From Alicyclobacillus sp. (GTDB lineage: Bacteria; Bacillota; Bacilli; Alicyclobacillales; Alicyclobacillaceae): a stretch of DNA of 64,000 nucleotides. Location: positions 1-64,000 of the forward strand of contig NZ_JAIMAV010000006.1 in the NCBI RefSeq assembly GCF_023511815.1. Direction: 5' to 3'. Positions 43,664 to 52,182 of this stretch are shown piece by piece. A program made the translations under genes and the position numbers. Each line of letters begins with the position of its first letter. Position 1 is the first letter of the stretch. The notes under the pieces were generated by a model. That model was not told the origin of the DNA. It worked only from the letters and a program-made list of their open reading frames with translations, and made no database searches.

Positions 43664-43793
43664 ACACAAAACCGCCGCCGGACGGCGGGCGCCCCGCGGC
43701 GTCCCGCGCGCCCTGGCGGGGATTCTCCGGCCGCGTCCCCCATCCCCTGGGGAGAACCCCTGCATGGACATGCACAAATCGACGATAAATCTC

Positions 43794-43826
43794 TGCAACA
43801 AGTTGCACACCGCGCAATTTATTGCA
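43794..43826 (-). promoter_or_regulatory. Pair of upstream activator sites for the sigma-54 activator
   Basis: TGCAACAAGTTGCA (43794-43807) and CGCAATTTATTGCA (43813-43826) share YGCAA-N4-TTGCA, are nearly perfect palindromes and have centres 19 bp apart. They lie about 130-160 bp upstream of the -24 element, the usual place of enhancer sites, and just past the end of the activator gene. A third, different palindrome GCATGGACATGC is at 43762-43773. Confidence 0.75.
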
Positions 43827-43872
43827 AGCAACCGCTTTCAAACGAATCGACACTCGACGCAACCGGTCTCCG

Positions 43873-45939
43873 TCAGGGGGACGGCGCCTTGAGTTTGTAG
43901 TACAGGCTCCGCACCGAGATCCCGAGCCGCCGGGCGGCTTCGGTCTTGTTGCCCCCGGAGGCCCGAAGCGCCCGCTCGATGGCCGCCCGTTCCGCGGCCC
44001 GCAGCTGCTCCGCCAAGGTCCCCTCCGGCAGCGGCGGCCATGCGGACGCCGTCTGCCCGGTCGACGCGGCGAGCGGGGCGGGCGCGCGATGAAGGACCGG
44101 CAGGTGGTGCGCCTCCAGCACCGTCTCGTTGTACCGCATGTGGATCATCGCGCGCCCAATGGTGTTTTCCAATTCGCGCACGTTGCCCGGCCAACCGTAC
44201 TGTTGCAGGAGTTCCACCGCCGCGCGCGAGATGGCGGTGACGTTGCGCCCGTAGGCCTGATTCTGACGTTGGATGATGTGCAGCGCCAACGCCTCGATGT
44301 CCTCGAGACGGTAGCGCAGCGGCGGGATGACAATCGGGATCACGTTGAGCCGGTAGTAGAGGTCTTCGCGGAACCGGCCCTCGGCCACCGCCTGCTCCAG
44401 ATTCACGTGCGTGGCGGCAATCACCCGGACGTCCACCGGGATGGTCCGCGTGCCCCCGACCCGCAGGATCTCCCGTTCCTGCAGCGCCCGGAGCAACTTC
44501 GCCTGCGTCGCCACCGACATCTCGCCGATCTCGTCGAGAAACAGCGTCCCGCCGCTCGCCTCCTCGAACAACCCGCGCTTGCCCCCCTTCCGGGCGCCGG
44601 TGAAAGCGCCTTCCTCGTAGCCGAACAACTCGCTCTCCAACAAACTGTCGCTGAGGGCGGCGCAGTTGACCCGCACAAACGGCCGGTACCGGCGGTCGCT
44701 CGCGTTGTGAATGGCGTGGGCGAACAGTTCCTTGCCGGTCCCCGACTCGCCGCGCAAAAGCACCGTGGCCGGTGTCTCCGCCGCGCGCCGGGCCTGCTCC
44801 ACCGCCAGCGCGATGGCCGGGCTCTGGCCGACAATCTCGTCGAATGTGTACTTGGCCTGCATGGTGCGGATCAGCTTGTTCGCGCGTTCCAGCTCCTCGG
44901 TCAATCGTTTGATCTCGGAGACATCGTGGATCACGCCGACGCTTCCCCGCAACTCGCCGCCGACGAGGATGGGCGCGACGTCCACCAGGACCTCGCGGCG
45001 CATCGGGCCAACCTTCATCGGGACGTTGCGCACCGGCTGCCCTGTGCGCAACACCCGCAGGTGCATGCTCTCCCCCTCCGCGATGTCCACGTCGGCCGGC
45101 TGATTCAGCACCTGCTCCGGACGCAGGCCCGTCAGACGGGTGTAGGCGGGATTGATGAGCAGCCCGCGGCCGTCCTTGTCGACCACGGAGATGGCGTCCT
45201 GCGTCGATTGGATGATGGCCTCCAGGAGCGTCTGGACCTCGCGCAGATTGGTCACCTCCGCGGCCAACGCGCGCAGCTCGGTCACGTCCCGAAACGTCGC
45301 GATGACGCCGACGATGCGCCCCTCGTCGTCGAACAGCGGCACGCGGTTGGTCACAATCTCGGTGTCCCCCAGCTTCTGGACCTGGTTGAGCTCCTCCCTC
45401 CCATGCGCCAACACCTCCGCAAGACGTGTGTTGGGGATGACCTCCTGCACGGGCCTGCCCAACACCTGGTCGCGCGGGAGACCGAGGAGCCGCTCCGCCG
45501 CCGCGTTGCACAAAACGATGCGGCCGGTGTGATCGACACCGACCATGCCGTCGTGCGTCGCCTCGACCACCCGCTCCAGCTCCCGCCGCTGGGCCTGAAG
45601 CCGGCGGATGAGCGTCATCTTATCGTCGAGAAACAGCGTGAAAAAGCGCAGCGCGGGGCCGCTGATGACCGTCGCCTCCGGCGCCAGCCGCATCAGGTCG
45701 CGGTAGACGTCGGGATCGCCCGTCACCTCGAGGACCACGTCGACGGGCGCCGGGAGCTCCGCGAACACCCGCCGGTAGTCGCGCGCCACCCGGATGCCTT
45801 TCTCACGCGCGAGATGAACCCCGGGAGCGTCCTCGCGCCGATCCACCACCGCGTCAATCTCGACCTCCGCGTGGTCGGACAGCGCCTCCATCCAGCGGCA
45901 CCCGCCCTGGCCCGCTCCGACAATCACCACGTGAATCAC
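43873..45939 (-). CDS. bkdR: Sigma-54-dependent transcriptional activator with N-terminal Rossmann-like domain
   Basis: A 688-residue enhancer-binding protein. Residues 1-100 look like a Rossmann NAD/NADP-binding domain ([17 protein letters not shown], then [13 protein letters not shown]). Two PAS domains follow (about 115-225 and 235-345), then the AAA+ domain with Walker A GESGTGKE (397-404), the sigma-54-contacting GAFTGA (444-449) and LFLDEIGEM, and a C-terminal Fis HTH ([20 protein letters not shown]). GTG at 45939 follows GGAGGGATCAGG. It lies directly upstream of the bkd operon, whose promoter is of sigma-54 type. In Bacillus BkdR responds to branched-chain amino acids. Confidence 0.92.
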   Translation of the reverse strand: MIHVVIVGAGQGGCRWMEALSDHAEVEIDAVVDRREDAPGVHLAREKGIRVARDYRRVFAELPAPVDVVLEVTGDPDVYRDLMRLAPEATVISGPALRFFTLFLDDKMTLIRRLQAQRRELERVVEATHDGMVGVDHTGRIVLCNAAAERLLGLPRDQVLGRPVQEVIPNTRLAEVLAHGREELNQVQKLGDTEIVTNRVPLFDDEGRIVGVIATFRDVTELRALAAEVTNLREVQTLLEAIIQSTQDAISVVDKDGRGLLINPAYTRLTGLRPEQVLNQPADVDIAEGESMHLRVLRTGQPVRNVPMKVGPMRREVLVDVAPILVGGELRGSVGVIHDVSEIKRLTEELERANKLIRTMQAKYTFDEIVGQSPAIALAVEQARRAAETPATVLLRGESGTGKELFAHAIHNASDRRYRPFVRVNCAALSDSLLESELFGYEEGAFTGARKGGKRGLFEEASGGTLFLDEIGEMSVATQAKLLRALQEREILRVGGTRTIPVDVRVIAATHVNLEQAVAEGRFREDLYYRLNVIPIVIPPLRYRLEDIEALALHIIQRQNQAYGRNVTAISRAAVELLQQYGWPGNVRELENTIGRAMIHMRYNETVLEAHHLPVLHRAPAPLAASTGQTASAWPPLPEGTLAEQLRAAERAAIERALRASGGNKTEAARRLGISVRSLYYKLKAPSP

Positions 45940-45990
45940 CCTGATCCCTCCATGGCGATTGTATCACGCAGGCGAGTCGGCAAAGTGTGC

Positions 45991-45996
45991 TATGAT
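45991..45996 (+). promoter_or_regulatory. -10 box upstream of the DUF2627 gene
   Basis: TATGAT at 45991-45996 is a good -10; a -35 was not clear. Transcription would start near 46003, too close for the ATG at 46005 to be a normal start, which supports the GTG start at 46032. Confidence 0.35.
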
Positions 45997-46031
45997 GAGG
46001 GGGAATGTCACCACGACAGAGGGGATGTTGG

Positions 46032-46313
46032 GTGCGGCACCTGTCGGCGTGGGCGGTTCTCATCGCCGTCTTTCTGTTCGCGGGTTGGGGATTGAACCTG
46101 TTTCGAGAAGCGATGGAACGGTGGCTGGCGTTCGGCCATCCGGTGGACCTGTTGTGGATGGCGTTGGGCCTGGCCATCGCCATCGCCGGAACGGCGTTTC
46201 TCGGTGGGTTCGTCTATTATCGCGACAAGAAGCGCAACAAGCTGACCCGCGAGGGATGGCGGGCGCGTCCGGTGCAACGGCGCCGTCGGCCCGACCGGAC
46301 GCCTCCGGGCTGA
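46032..46313 (+). CDS. DUF2627 membrane protein (YqzF-like)
   Basis: A 93-residue protein with two membrane helices (AWAVLIAVFLFAGWGLNLF and LLWMALGLAIAIAGTAFLGGF) and a basic tail RDKKRNKLTREG, the DUF2627 pattern. In Bacillus it is encoded next to bkdR, as here (divergently). GTG at 46032 is seven bases after AGAGGGG; the ATG at 46005 has no room for a ribosome binding site. Function unknown. Confidence 0.8.
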   Translation: MRHLSAWAVLIAVFLFAGWGLNLFREAMERWLAFGHPVDLLWMALGLAIAIAGTAFLGGFVYYRDKKRNKLTREGWRARPVQRRRRPDRTPPG

Positions 46314-46342
46314 CGGACCGGGCGCGCCCTGCCCGAGGCGCG

Positions 46343-46454
46343 CCCTACGCGTAGCGCGTTCGCTGCGTGGCGTGGCCGCTGCACGGCGCACCCTGCGCGT
46401 GGCGCGTTCGCTACGTGGCGTGGCCGCTGCTCGGCGTGCCCTGCGCGTGGCGCG
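46343..46454. repeat. 48-bp tandem repeat, 2.3 copies
   Basis: Units at 46343-46390 and 46391-46438 are about 90% identical, and a partial third copy (16 bp) follows at 46439-46454. Each unit holds CCCT[AG]CGCGT[AG]GCGCG and GTGGCGTGGCCGCTGC. The array lies between the convergent DUF2627 and moaC genes, with short CG palindromes (CTACGCGTAG). Confidence 0.85.
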
Positions 46455-46487
46455 CCCTGCGGGTGCATGCCCGGTTTCCGGCGCGCC

Positions 46488-46979
46488 CTACGGGCGTTGG
46501 AAGACGCCGCTTTTGCCCCCCGCCTTGTAGATGAGGCCGATGTGCTCAACCTCCATGGCGCGGTCGACCGCCTTGCACATGTCGTACACGGTCAGTGCGG
46601 CGACGCTGCACGCGGTCAGCGCCTCCATCTCGACCCCGGTGCGATACGTGGTCCGCACCCGCGCCTCAATCCGCAGGATGGCTTCCCCTTCCGGGGCGTC
46701 CTCCCACGCGGTCGTCACGCGGACCCCGGAGAGCGGGACGGGATGGCACAGGGGGATCAGATCCGCGGTGCGCTTGGCGGCCATCACGCCGGCCAACTCC
46801 GCGATGGTCAGGACATCCCCTTTCGCCATGCGGCCCTGTTCAATCTTCTCGCGCGTGTCCGCCCGCATGCGGACGCGGGCCCGCGCGGCGGCTTCCCTGT
46901 CGGTCTCGGGCTTGTCCGTCACATCGACCATGCGCGGACGGCCGGCCTCATCGAAATGGGTGAACGTGGATTCGGACAT
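46488..46979 (-). CDS. moaC: Cyclic pyranopterin monophosphate synthase
   Basis: A 163-residue MoaC: MVDVTDKPETDREA, AKRTADLIPLCHPVPLSG and MEALTACSVAALTVYDMCKAVD contain the conserved Lys/His/Glu active-site set. It forms cyclic pyranopterin monophosphate in molybdenum cofactor synthesis. ATG at 46979 follows GGAGGAAGG. Divergent from the moaD-moaE fusion gene, so the two may share a control region of about 80 bp. Confidence 0.94.
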   Translation of the reverse strand: MSESTFTHFDEAGRPRMVDVTDKPETDREAAARARVRMRADTREKIEQGRMAKGDVLTIAELAGVMAAKRTADLIPLCHPVPLSGVRVTTAWEDAPEGEAILRIEARVRTTYRTGVEMEALTACSVAALTVYDMCKAVDRAMEVEHIGLIYKAGGKSGVFQRP

Positions 46980-47063
46980 AGAACCTTCCTCCCGTGGGTT
47001 TGCGCCCGGATGGCGCGGCTCGGACCCATGGTAACACATCACCGTCCAAAGGAGGCGGTCCCT

Positions 47064-47735
47064 GTGACCTTCACCGTCCAACTGTTCGCCGGCTTCGCCG
47101 AACTCTCCGGCCCCACCGTCTCGCTGGACCTGCCGGGTCCCGCCACGGTGCGGGAGATCCGGCGGGCGCTGAAGGCACTCTGGCCGGATCGGGCCGAGGA
47201 TCTCGAACACAGCCTCATCGCCGTCAATCAGGCGTACGCCGCCGAGGATCAAGAGGTGTCGGAAACCGACGAGATCGCGCTCATCCCGCCGGTGGGCGGC
47301 GGAAGCACAGAGGATTTCGGATCCATTCTCATTACCGAGGATCCTCTGGATGTCGGGCAGGCTTATCAGGAGCTCGTGGACGCCCGCTGTGGCGGAATTG
47401 TTTTGTTCACCGGAACGGTGCGTGAATGGACGAGCGGGCGTCAGACGGTGTATCTCGAATACGAGGCGTACCGGGACATGGCGATCCGCCAGATGCAAGC
47501 CATCGCGCGGGACGTCTGCCGGCAGTGGCCGGGGACTCTCCCGCTGCAGTGGCACCGCGTGGGACGTCTCTATCCGACGGACATCGCCGTGATCTGCGCG
47601 GCGGCCGCCCCGCATCGCCAAACGGCGTTCGACGCCGCGCGGACCCTGATTGAGCGGTTGAAAAAAGAGGTTCCCATCTGGAAAAAGGAGATCTACGCCG
47701 ACGGGGACGCGGTGTGGCAGGCCAACCGCCCCTGA
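47064..47735 (+). CDS. moaDE: MoaD-MoaE fusion (molybdopterin synthase)
   Basis: A 223-residue fusion. Residues 1-80 are the sulfur carrier MoaD (ubiquitin-like) ending in PPVGGG (75-80). Residues about 85-223 are MoaE (GIVLFTGTVRE, YEAYRDMAI, and the catalytic Lys region LKKEVPIWKKE). In ordinary MoaD the final Gly-Gly must be a free C-terminus for thiocarboxylation, so the fusion would need proteolytic release, as for mycobacterial MoaX, or an alternative. GTG at 47064 follows AAAGGAGG. Confidence 0.92.
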   Translation: MTFTVQLFAGFAELSGPTVSLDLPGPATVREIRRALKALWPDRAEDLEHSLIAVNQAYAAEDQEVSETDEIALIPPVGGGSTEDFGSILITEDPLDVGQAYQELVDARCGGIVLFTGTVREWTSGRQTVYLEYEAYRDMAIRQMQAIARDVCRQWPGTLPLQWHRVGRLYPTDIAVICAAAAPHRQTAFDAARTLIERLKKEVPIWKKEIYADGDAVWQANRP

Positions 47736-47937
47736 TCCCGGAACCGCCCCGGATGGGCGTTCCGGCCCGCGCGAAAAGGACGGACCCGGCCGCGGTGCCC
47801 ATGGGATGGCCATGCCCGCCCCGTGAAGGACGGCGCGCCGCCCTGCGGGCGGGCCCGTCCGCGGGCGGCCGGCTGAACCCCGTCGCCGCCGTCCCCGCCC
47901 GGTCACACCGCGCGGGCGGCCCTAACCGCCCCCTTGC

Positions 47938-48924
47938 TCACACCGCGCGCCAACGCACCACCCCGTCGTCGCCGGTGTGGCTCTCGATGAGGCCATCCGC
48001 CTCCAACCAGTCGAGAAATCCAAGCGTCTCGGACAGGATCAGCTGCAACTGATCCCGGTGGCGGGGAAAGTACAGGTTCGCGAGGGTGTACGCCGTGGCG
48101 CCCGGATTTCTCCGCACCAAATCGAAAAACTGGGCCCGCCGCTGCTCCTGTTCGCGCAACCGCCGTTCAATCAGAGCCCGGTGGCCGGTGAACGATTCCC
48201 CGTGGCCGGGATGCACGGTGCCGAGATCCAGTTGGGCCAACCGCCGAAGACTCTCGCGGTATTGCAGAAGACTCCTCGTCCGCGGGGCGAGATCCCCCCG
48301 TTCCCACCCCATCTCCGGTTCCACGAAGGCGTTCGAAGAGACGTGCGGCAGGACCTGGTCGCCGCCGAAAAACACGCCCGCCCGCTCGTTCCACAGCGCG
48401 ATGGCCGCCTGCGCGTGGCCCGGAACCTCCAGCACGCGAAAGTCGGGTAGAACGGGAAAGACATCCCCCTCCCGCAGCGGATGTGTGACAACCGACCGGT
48501 CGTTCCATTTGGACATCAAAAAAAGCTCGGCAAGACAACGCTCGGCTTCCGCCTCCGGTGTTCCCATCGCCCGATGCAGCGCGCGGAAGAACGCGCCTCG
48601 ATATTCGTCGAGCGGGCCGCCGGGATGAAGCCAGCCAGCCACATCCGGGTGCGCGTACACCGGGACCCCCAGGCGGGAAAATGCGCCGCACTGGCCCACG
48701 TGATCCACATGGCCGTGCGTGAGGACCACCGCGGACAGCGATTCCGGACGCACGCCGGCCTCGCGCAGGCCTTCCTCCAACGCCTGTTGCGCCGGCCCCC
48801 ATTTGGGCCCGCAGTCAATCAGGACCCGCCTGCCGTCCTCCTCCAGCAAAAAGGCGTTCACGCTGCCGACCGGAAACGGCGTCGGCAATTCCAAACGATG
48901 AACGCGCAAGGTCTGTACCGCCAT
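47938..48924 (-). CDS. Metallo-beta-lactamase fold hydrolase
   Basis: A 328-residue MBL-fold protein: LTHGHVDHVGQCGAF (zinc ligands), VLEVPGHAQAAIALW, VFFGGDQVLPH and VHPGHGESF, followed by a C-terminal winged-helix-like segment as in the LACTB2/hydroxyacylglutathione-hydrolase-like group (RREQEQRRAQFF ... TLGFLDWLEADG). The substrate is not evident; thioesters or nucleic acids are both possible. ATG at 48924 follows AAAGGCGGTG. A much longer open frame upstream overlaps the divergent GH18 gene and is not used. Confidence 0.82.
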   Translation of the reverse strand: MAVQTLRVHRLELPTPFPVGSVNAFLLEEDGRRVLIDCGPKWGPAQQALEEGLREAGVRPESLSAVVLTHGHVDHVGQCGAFSRLGVPVYAHPDVAGWLHPGGPLDEYRGAFFRALHRAMGTPEAEAERCLAELFLMSKWNDRSVVTHPLREGDVFPVLPDFRVLEVPGHAQAAIALWNERAGVFFGGDQVLPHVSSNAFVEPEMGWERGDLAPRTRSLLQYRESLRRLAQLDLGTVHPGHGESFTGHRALIERRLREQEQRRAQFFDLVRRNPGATAYTLANLYFPRHRDQLQLILSETLGFLDWLEADGLIESHTGDDGVVRWRAV

Positions 48925-49086
48925 CTGGATCACCGCCTTTCTGTTCCCATGATACGCCACCGTTCGCGACCGGCGCAATTCCACCATCCCTCTTCTATTT
49001 CCGGGCTCGTCCTCATAGATTGTGAATGTCCGCGGTGCAAACGGGGGCCAACATCCGCGACATCCCGACCGGAGAGGAGGATGCCT

Positions 49087-50424
49087 GTGCACAGCCCGCG
49101 CCACGCCCTGCGAAGCGAGGCCGTCCGTTGGGTGGCCACCGTCGGCGCCGTCATCCTGCTCATCGCGACCGGAATCGGAAGCACCCTGCTGTTGTACGGC
49201 GGCGGCTCGTGGACCACCGCGGCTCAGCTGGAAGCGTCCCATCTGGCGGACGTCGAGGTCCGGGAGCTCGTCGGCACCACCGCGTATCTGCGGTCGGACA
49301 ACCCCGCGGCCCCGTCCCTGTGGCAGGCGGCCGCCCGGATCCTGCGCCTGCCCCTGGCGAACCCCGCCGGCATGATTGAGGCCCAACTGCCGGGCATCCG
49401 GCCCAATCCCGCCGCCACCCCGCAACAGGCGAGCCTGCTGGCCCCCATCGACGCGTGGGATGCCGCCGACGACCACGTGGTCCTGGGCTGGATCCCGTAC
49501 GACACGGTCAGCCGCAGCATCCAGATGATTCGGGACAACCCCGGGGTGAACGTCGTCAGCCCGGGATGGTTGACCCTCACCAGCCCCCAGGGGGCCGTCC
49601 GCAACCGTATTCAGGCCCAGGTGGTGCAGTACGCGCACGACCATCACGTCGCCGTGTGGGCGATGTTCGACAATCAGTTCGACGCCTCCCTGACCCACGC
49701 CGTCCTCACGGATGGCGCCGCGCAGAAGAAGGTCATTCAGGAGATTGCCGACGCCGTCCGCGACAACCGGCTCGACGGCATCAACGTCGACTTTGAAAAC
49801 GTACGGACGGAGGACCGGGAACGGTTCACCGCCTTCATCGCCGCGCTGCACCAGGCCCTCGTCCCGCTGCACGCGAGCCTGTCGGTGGATGTCACGCCGG
49901 ACATCGTGTTCCTGCGCGATGACGCCGCGTTTTTCCACGCCGGACTGGCCGCCGTCTCCGATTACATCGTCCTGATGGCGTACGACGAGCACTGGGGCGG
50001 CGATCCCGATCCCGGCCCCGTCGCGGACGTCCCGTGGGTCACCCAGTCGGTGGACGATCTCCTCGGCACCGGCGTGCCCGCCGACAAGATCCTGCTCGGC
50101 CTGCCGTTTTACACCGAGTTCTGGCACCGCCACAAGGACGGCAGTGTGTCCAGCACGCCCGTCGCGGCGCCGAACATTCAACCCGCGCTCGACCGGCACC
50201 AGGCCAAATCCACGTGGAACGACGCGCTCGGCGTCGCCTACGCCAAGTATCCGGCGGACGACGGGTATGTCGAGGTCTGGTACGAGACGGGGGAGACATT
50301 GCAGCGCAAGCTCGCCCTGGTCAGCGACCGGGGGCTCGCGGGCGTCGCCGTCTGGTCTCTGGCGCTGTCCGACCCGTCGCTGGGCAGCGGGCTCGCCGAT
50401 CTGCTGCGGCAGGCACTTTCCTGA
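49087..50424 (+). CDS. Membrane-anchored GH18-family glycoside hydrolase
   Basis: A 445-residue protein: one N-terminal helix (ATVGAVILLIATGIGSTLLL), a linker, then a GH18 TIM barrel with the catalytic DGINVDFEN (acid Glu about residue 243), YIVLMAYDEHWGG and VAVWSLALSDPS. No LysM is seen. Related spore hydrolases such as YaaH/SleL act on cortex peptidoglycan, so a cell-wall role outside the membrane is likely but not shown. GTG at 49087 is six bases after GAGAGGAGG; the ATG at 49081 abuts it. Confidence 0.82.
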   Translation: MHSPRHALRSEAVRWVATVGAVILLIATGIGSTLLLYGGGSWTTAAQLEASHLADVEVRELVGTTAYLRSDNPAAPSLWQAAARILRLPLANPAGMIEAQLPGIRPNPAATPQQASLLAPIDAWDAADDHVVLGWIPYDTVSRSIQMIRDNPGVNVVSPGWLTLTSPQGAVRNRIQAQVVQYAHDHHVAVWAMFDNQFDASLTHAVLTDGAAQKKVIQEIADAVRDNRLDGINVDFENVRTEDRERFTAFIAALHQALVPLHASLSVDVTPDIVFLRDDAAFFHAGLAAVSDYIVLMAYDEHWGGDPDPGPVADVPWVTQSVDDLLGTGVPADKILLGLPFYTEFWHRHKDGSVSSTPVAAPNIQPALDRHQAKSTWNDALGVAYAKYPADDGYVEVWYETGETLQRKLALVSDRGLAGVAVWSLALSDPSLGSGLADLLRQALS

Positions 50425-50436
50425 GGGGGGCTTGAC

Positions 50437-50925
50437 GTGGACCGGATGCTGTTGACCTTCACCATCGCAACGGCCATCGGGTATGTCTACACCACCATCG
50501 TCCACCCGGATCTGGCCAGCAACGCGCTGGAGGTCACCGTGGACATGTTCCTGCAGTCACTGCCGTGGATCGTCGTCTCGATGTTCATGGCGGGGCTGTT
50601 GTCCCAGGTGATCGATCCCGCCGCACTGGCCCGCTGGCTCGGCCGCGAAGCGGGATTCAGCGGGATCGTCCTCGGCGCGCTGCTCGGCATGGCCGGCACG
50701 GGCTCCCGCTGGGCGATGTACCCGTTGGCGGCAGGGCTGTTGGCGTCCGAGGCGAGCCCGGGGGCGGTGTTCGCGTTTGTCACCAGTTGGCAGCTGGTCT
50801 CCCTCACGCGGCTGCCGGCCGAGGTCCCGTTTTACGGGGTGTCGTTCACCATCGTGCGGGCGGTGCTGTCCTTCCTCATCGCCGTGGCGGGCGGGGTGCT
50901 CCTGGACCGCATCCCGTTCCGGTGA
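50437..50925 (+). CDS. YraQ-like permease family membrane protein
   Basis: A 162-residue membrane protein with about four helices and GFSGIVLGALLGMAGTGSRWAMYPLAAGLL, the conserved turn of the DUF318/YraQ predicted permease family; shorter than most members (about 300), so it may be a half-size form. GTG at 50437 follows GAGGGGGG and is 12 bp after the GH18 stop, suggesting one operon. The substrate is unknown. Confidence 0.65.
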   Translation: MDRMLLTFTIATAIGYVYTTIVHPDLASNALEVTVDMFLQSLPWIVVSMFMAGLLSQVIDPAALARWLGREAGFSGIVLGALLGMAGTGSRWAMYPLAAGLLASEASPGAVFAFVTSWQLVSLTRLPAEVPFYGVSFTIVRAVLSFLIAVAGGVLLDRIPFR

Positions 50926-50930
50926 CGCGT

Positions 50931-51527
50931 TCACAAAAAGTCGATATCCACCACGGTCCCCTCCCCTTCCGTCTGGCGTCCCTCCTTGATCATTCTGACC
51001 TCGAGCAGGCCCGCCCGGTAGGTGGCCTTGGCGTGCTGCCGGCGCACCCGCACCGGAAGGTGAATCCGCCGCTCGAACGGCCCGGCGAACCGTTCCCGGA
51101 TGGTGAGGGACTCCGCGCTTCGTTCGTAGTGGCGCACCACCTCTCCCTTGACGACCAGTTCATCCGGGTACACCGCAATCCGCACGTCCTTTTCGCGCTC
51201 CAACCCGGGAATCTCCAGCACGACGACCACCTCGTGGCGCGTCTCGTACACATCGGCGCACGGATGCGGCCGGCCCGTCGCCATCCCTTCCGCCCCCGTG
51301 GCGGCGAAAGGATTCCAACCCGGCAAGCCGCCCATCCAGGGAAATCCGGTGGTCCCGCCGGGCTCGGCACCGTTGCGGGCGGGCCCCGGCGTCCCCGGAT
51401 TCTGCCACGCCGCCGGCGGTTGCACCGATTTCATCAACTGCTGCACAAAGTCCTCTCCGAACAGTTTTCGAAAGTGCTCCCCCATCTGCTGCAGATAGGG
51501 AAGTCCGTCAAACCAGGGTGCGTTCAC
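50931..51527 (-). CDS. Hsp20/alpha-crystallin family small heat-shock protein
   Basis: A 198-residue protein: residues 1-85 are a Pro/Gly/Trp-rich variable arm, then the alpha-crystallin domain (CADVYETRHEVVVVLEIPGLE, ERFAGPFERRIHLPV, KATYRAGLLEVRM). The A-x-x-x-n-G-v-L motif is present as ATYRAGLLEV. Such proteins hold unfolded proteins; spore-coat CotP is a relative. GTG at 51527 has GGGAGGGGG five bases upstream. It is the third gene of a run with two GW/KSN small-protein genes, which suggests a spore role. Confidence 0.85.
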   Translation of the reverse strand: MNAPWFDGLPYLQQMGEHFRKLFGEDFVQQLMKSVQPPAAWQNPGTPGPARNGAEPGGTTGFPWMGGLPGWNPFAATGAEGMATGRPHPCADVYETRHEVVVVLEIPGLEREKDVRIAVYPDELVVKGEVVRHYERSAESLTIRERFAGPFERRIHLPVRVRRQHAKATYRAGLLEVRMIKEGRQTEGEGTVVDIDFL

Positions 51528-51544
51528 CGCCGCCCCCTCCCGCG

Positions 51545-51805
51545 TCACACCAGTTTCGCGCCCCGGAGTTTTCCGCGCCAGCGCACGTCCTCCGCGGCGA
51601 GCATGTCAAGGCCGTCCGGGTCCTGCACCAGGGCCCGGGTGCGCTCCAGGCGGACGCCGTCCCCGACGATCTTGCCCTGACCGACGTTCGCCTTGCTGTA
51701 GGTATGCCAGTCCTGCTGCAGGCTTTGGCCGAAGTTGACCGCCGACGCGGTGTCGATGTTCGAGAAGCGAATATATCCGATGTTGAAGACCATGTGAACG
51801 TGCAT
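51545..51805 (-). CDS. Small GW/KSN-family protein 1
   Basis: An 86-residue protein with VFNIGYIRFSNIDTASAVNFGQSLQQDWHTYSKANVGQG, compare VGxxxxxSGVFxGxNxQxGWxSxxKSNxxxG in the two neighbours (51818-52069 and 52183-52527), and a following VGDGVR and DPDGLD. All three are clearly paralogous and devoid of signal peptides. ATG at 51805 follows AGGGAGGGTGCCGC. It lies 12 bp after the second paralogue and 17 bp before hsp20. I do not recognise a named family; the context suggests spore surface proteins. Confidence 0.7.
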   Translation of the reverse strand: MHVHMVFNIGYIRFSNIDTASAVNFGQSLQQDWHTYSKANVGQGKIVGDGVRLERTRALVQDPDGLDMLAAEDVRWRGKLRGAKLV

Positions 51806-51817
51806 GCGGCACCCTCC

Positions 51818-52069
51818 CTAGACACCCATCACGTGCGCCCACGTCGGCGACTTGATGTCCGGGTCGACGATGGGGCTGTCGACGGCGTCCGGATCGAACA
51901 GGACGTTGTTCCACGCCATCATCCAGTTCAGATCGCCGGATGCGCTCTGACCCGCGTGATTGGATTTCCCATGGGAATCCCAACCGTTTTGGATGTTCTG
52001 TCCGAAAAACACGCCGGCGTCGGATTGCATCGCGCCGACCTTCATGAACCCAATCTGCAGCGCCACCAT
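51818..52069 (-). CDS. Small GW/KSN-family protein 2
   Basis: An 83-residue protein beginning MVALQIGFMKVGAMQSDAGV, then FFGQNIQNGWDSHGKSNHAG, QSASGDLNW and VLFDPDAVDSPIVDPD. The spacing of GQN-Q-GW-S-KSN, GD-N and V-DPD-D is the same as in its two neighbours. ATG at 52069 has AAGGAGG 11 bases upstream. First gene of a short run with paralogue 1 and hsp20. Function unknown. Confidence 0.7.
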   Translation of the reverse strand: MVALQIGFMKVGAMQSDAGVFFGQNIQNGWDSHGKSNHAGQSASGDLNWMMAWNNVLFDPDAVDSPIVDPDIKSPTWAHVMGV

Positions 52070-52182
52070 GGCAAGCGGGTCCTCCTTCGGCGGCCGCACT
52101 CGGCCGCACGCCTCATCATATGCTCTGGATGCGGCGTGCGTCCGCACGGCTCACGACCGATGGTTCACGAGGAAGGGGGTGG

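Noticed and set aside
43822-46095. Long + strand frame (757 codons) opposite bkdR
   Set aside because: Antisense to an unambiguous sigma-54 activator, low-complexity product; shadow.
46217-46549. Minus-strand frame encoding a 16-residue protein repeat (APRAG-x-A-x-QRPRH)
   Set aside because: The protein repeat is only the translation of the 48-bp tandem DNA repeat; no ribosome binding site, and it overlaps moaC and the DUF2627 gene.
47736-47937. Gap between the moaD-moaE fusion and the metallo-hydrolase
   Set aside because: Only GC-rich sequence with imperfect palindromes at the convergent ends; no frame with a ribosome binding site and no clear terminator.
48925-50505. Upstream extension of the metallo-hydrolase frame (up to 855 codons)
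   Set aside because: The extension lies opposite the GH18 gene; ATG at 48924 has a good ribosome binding site and matches the domain start.
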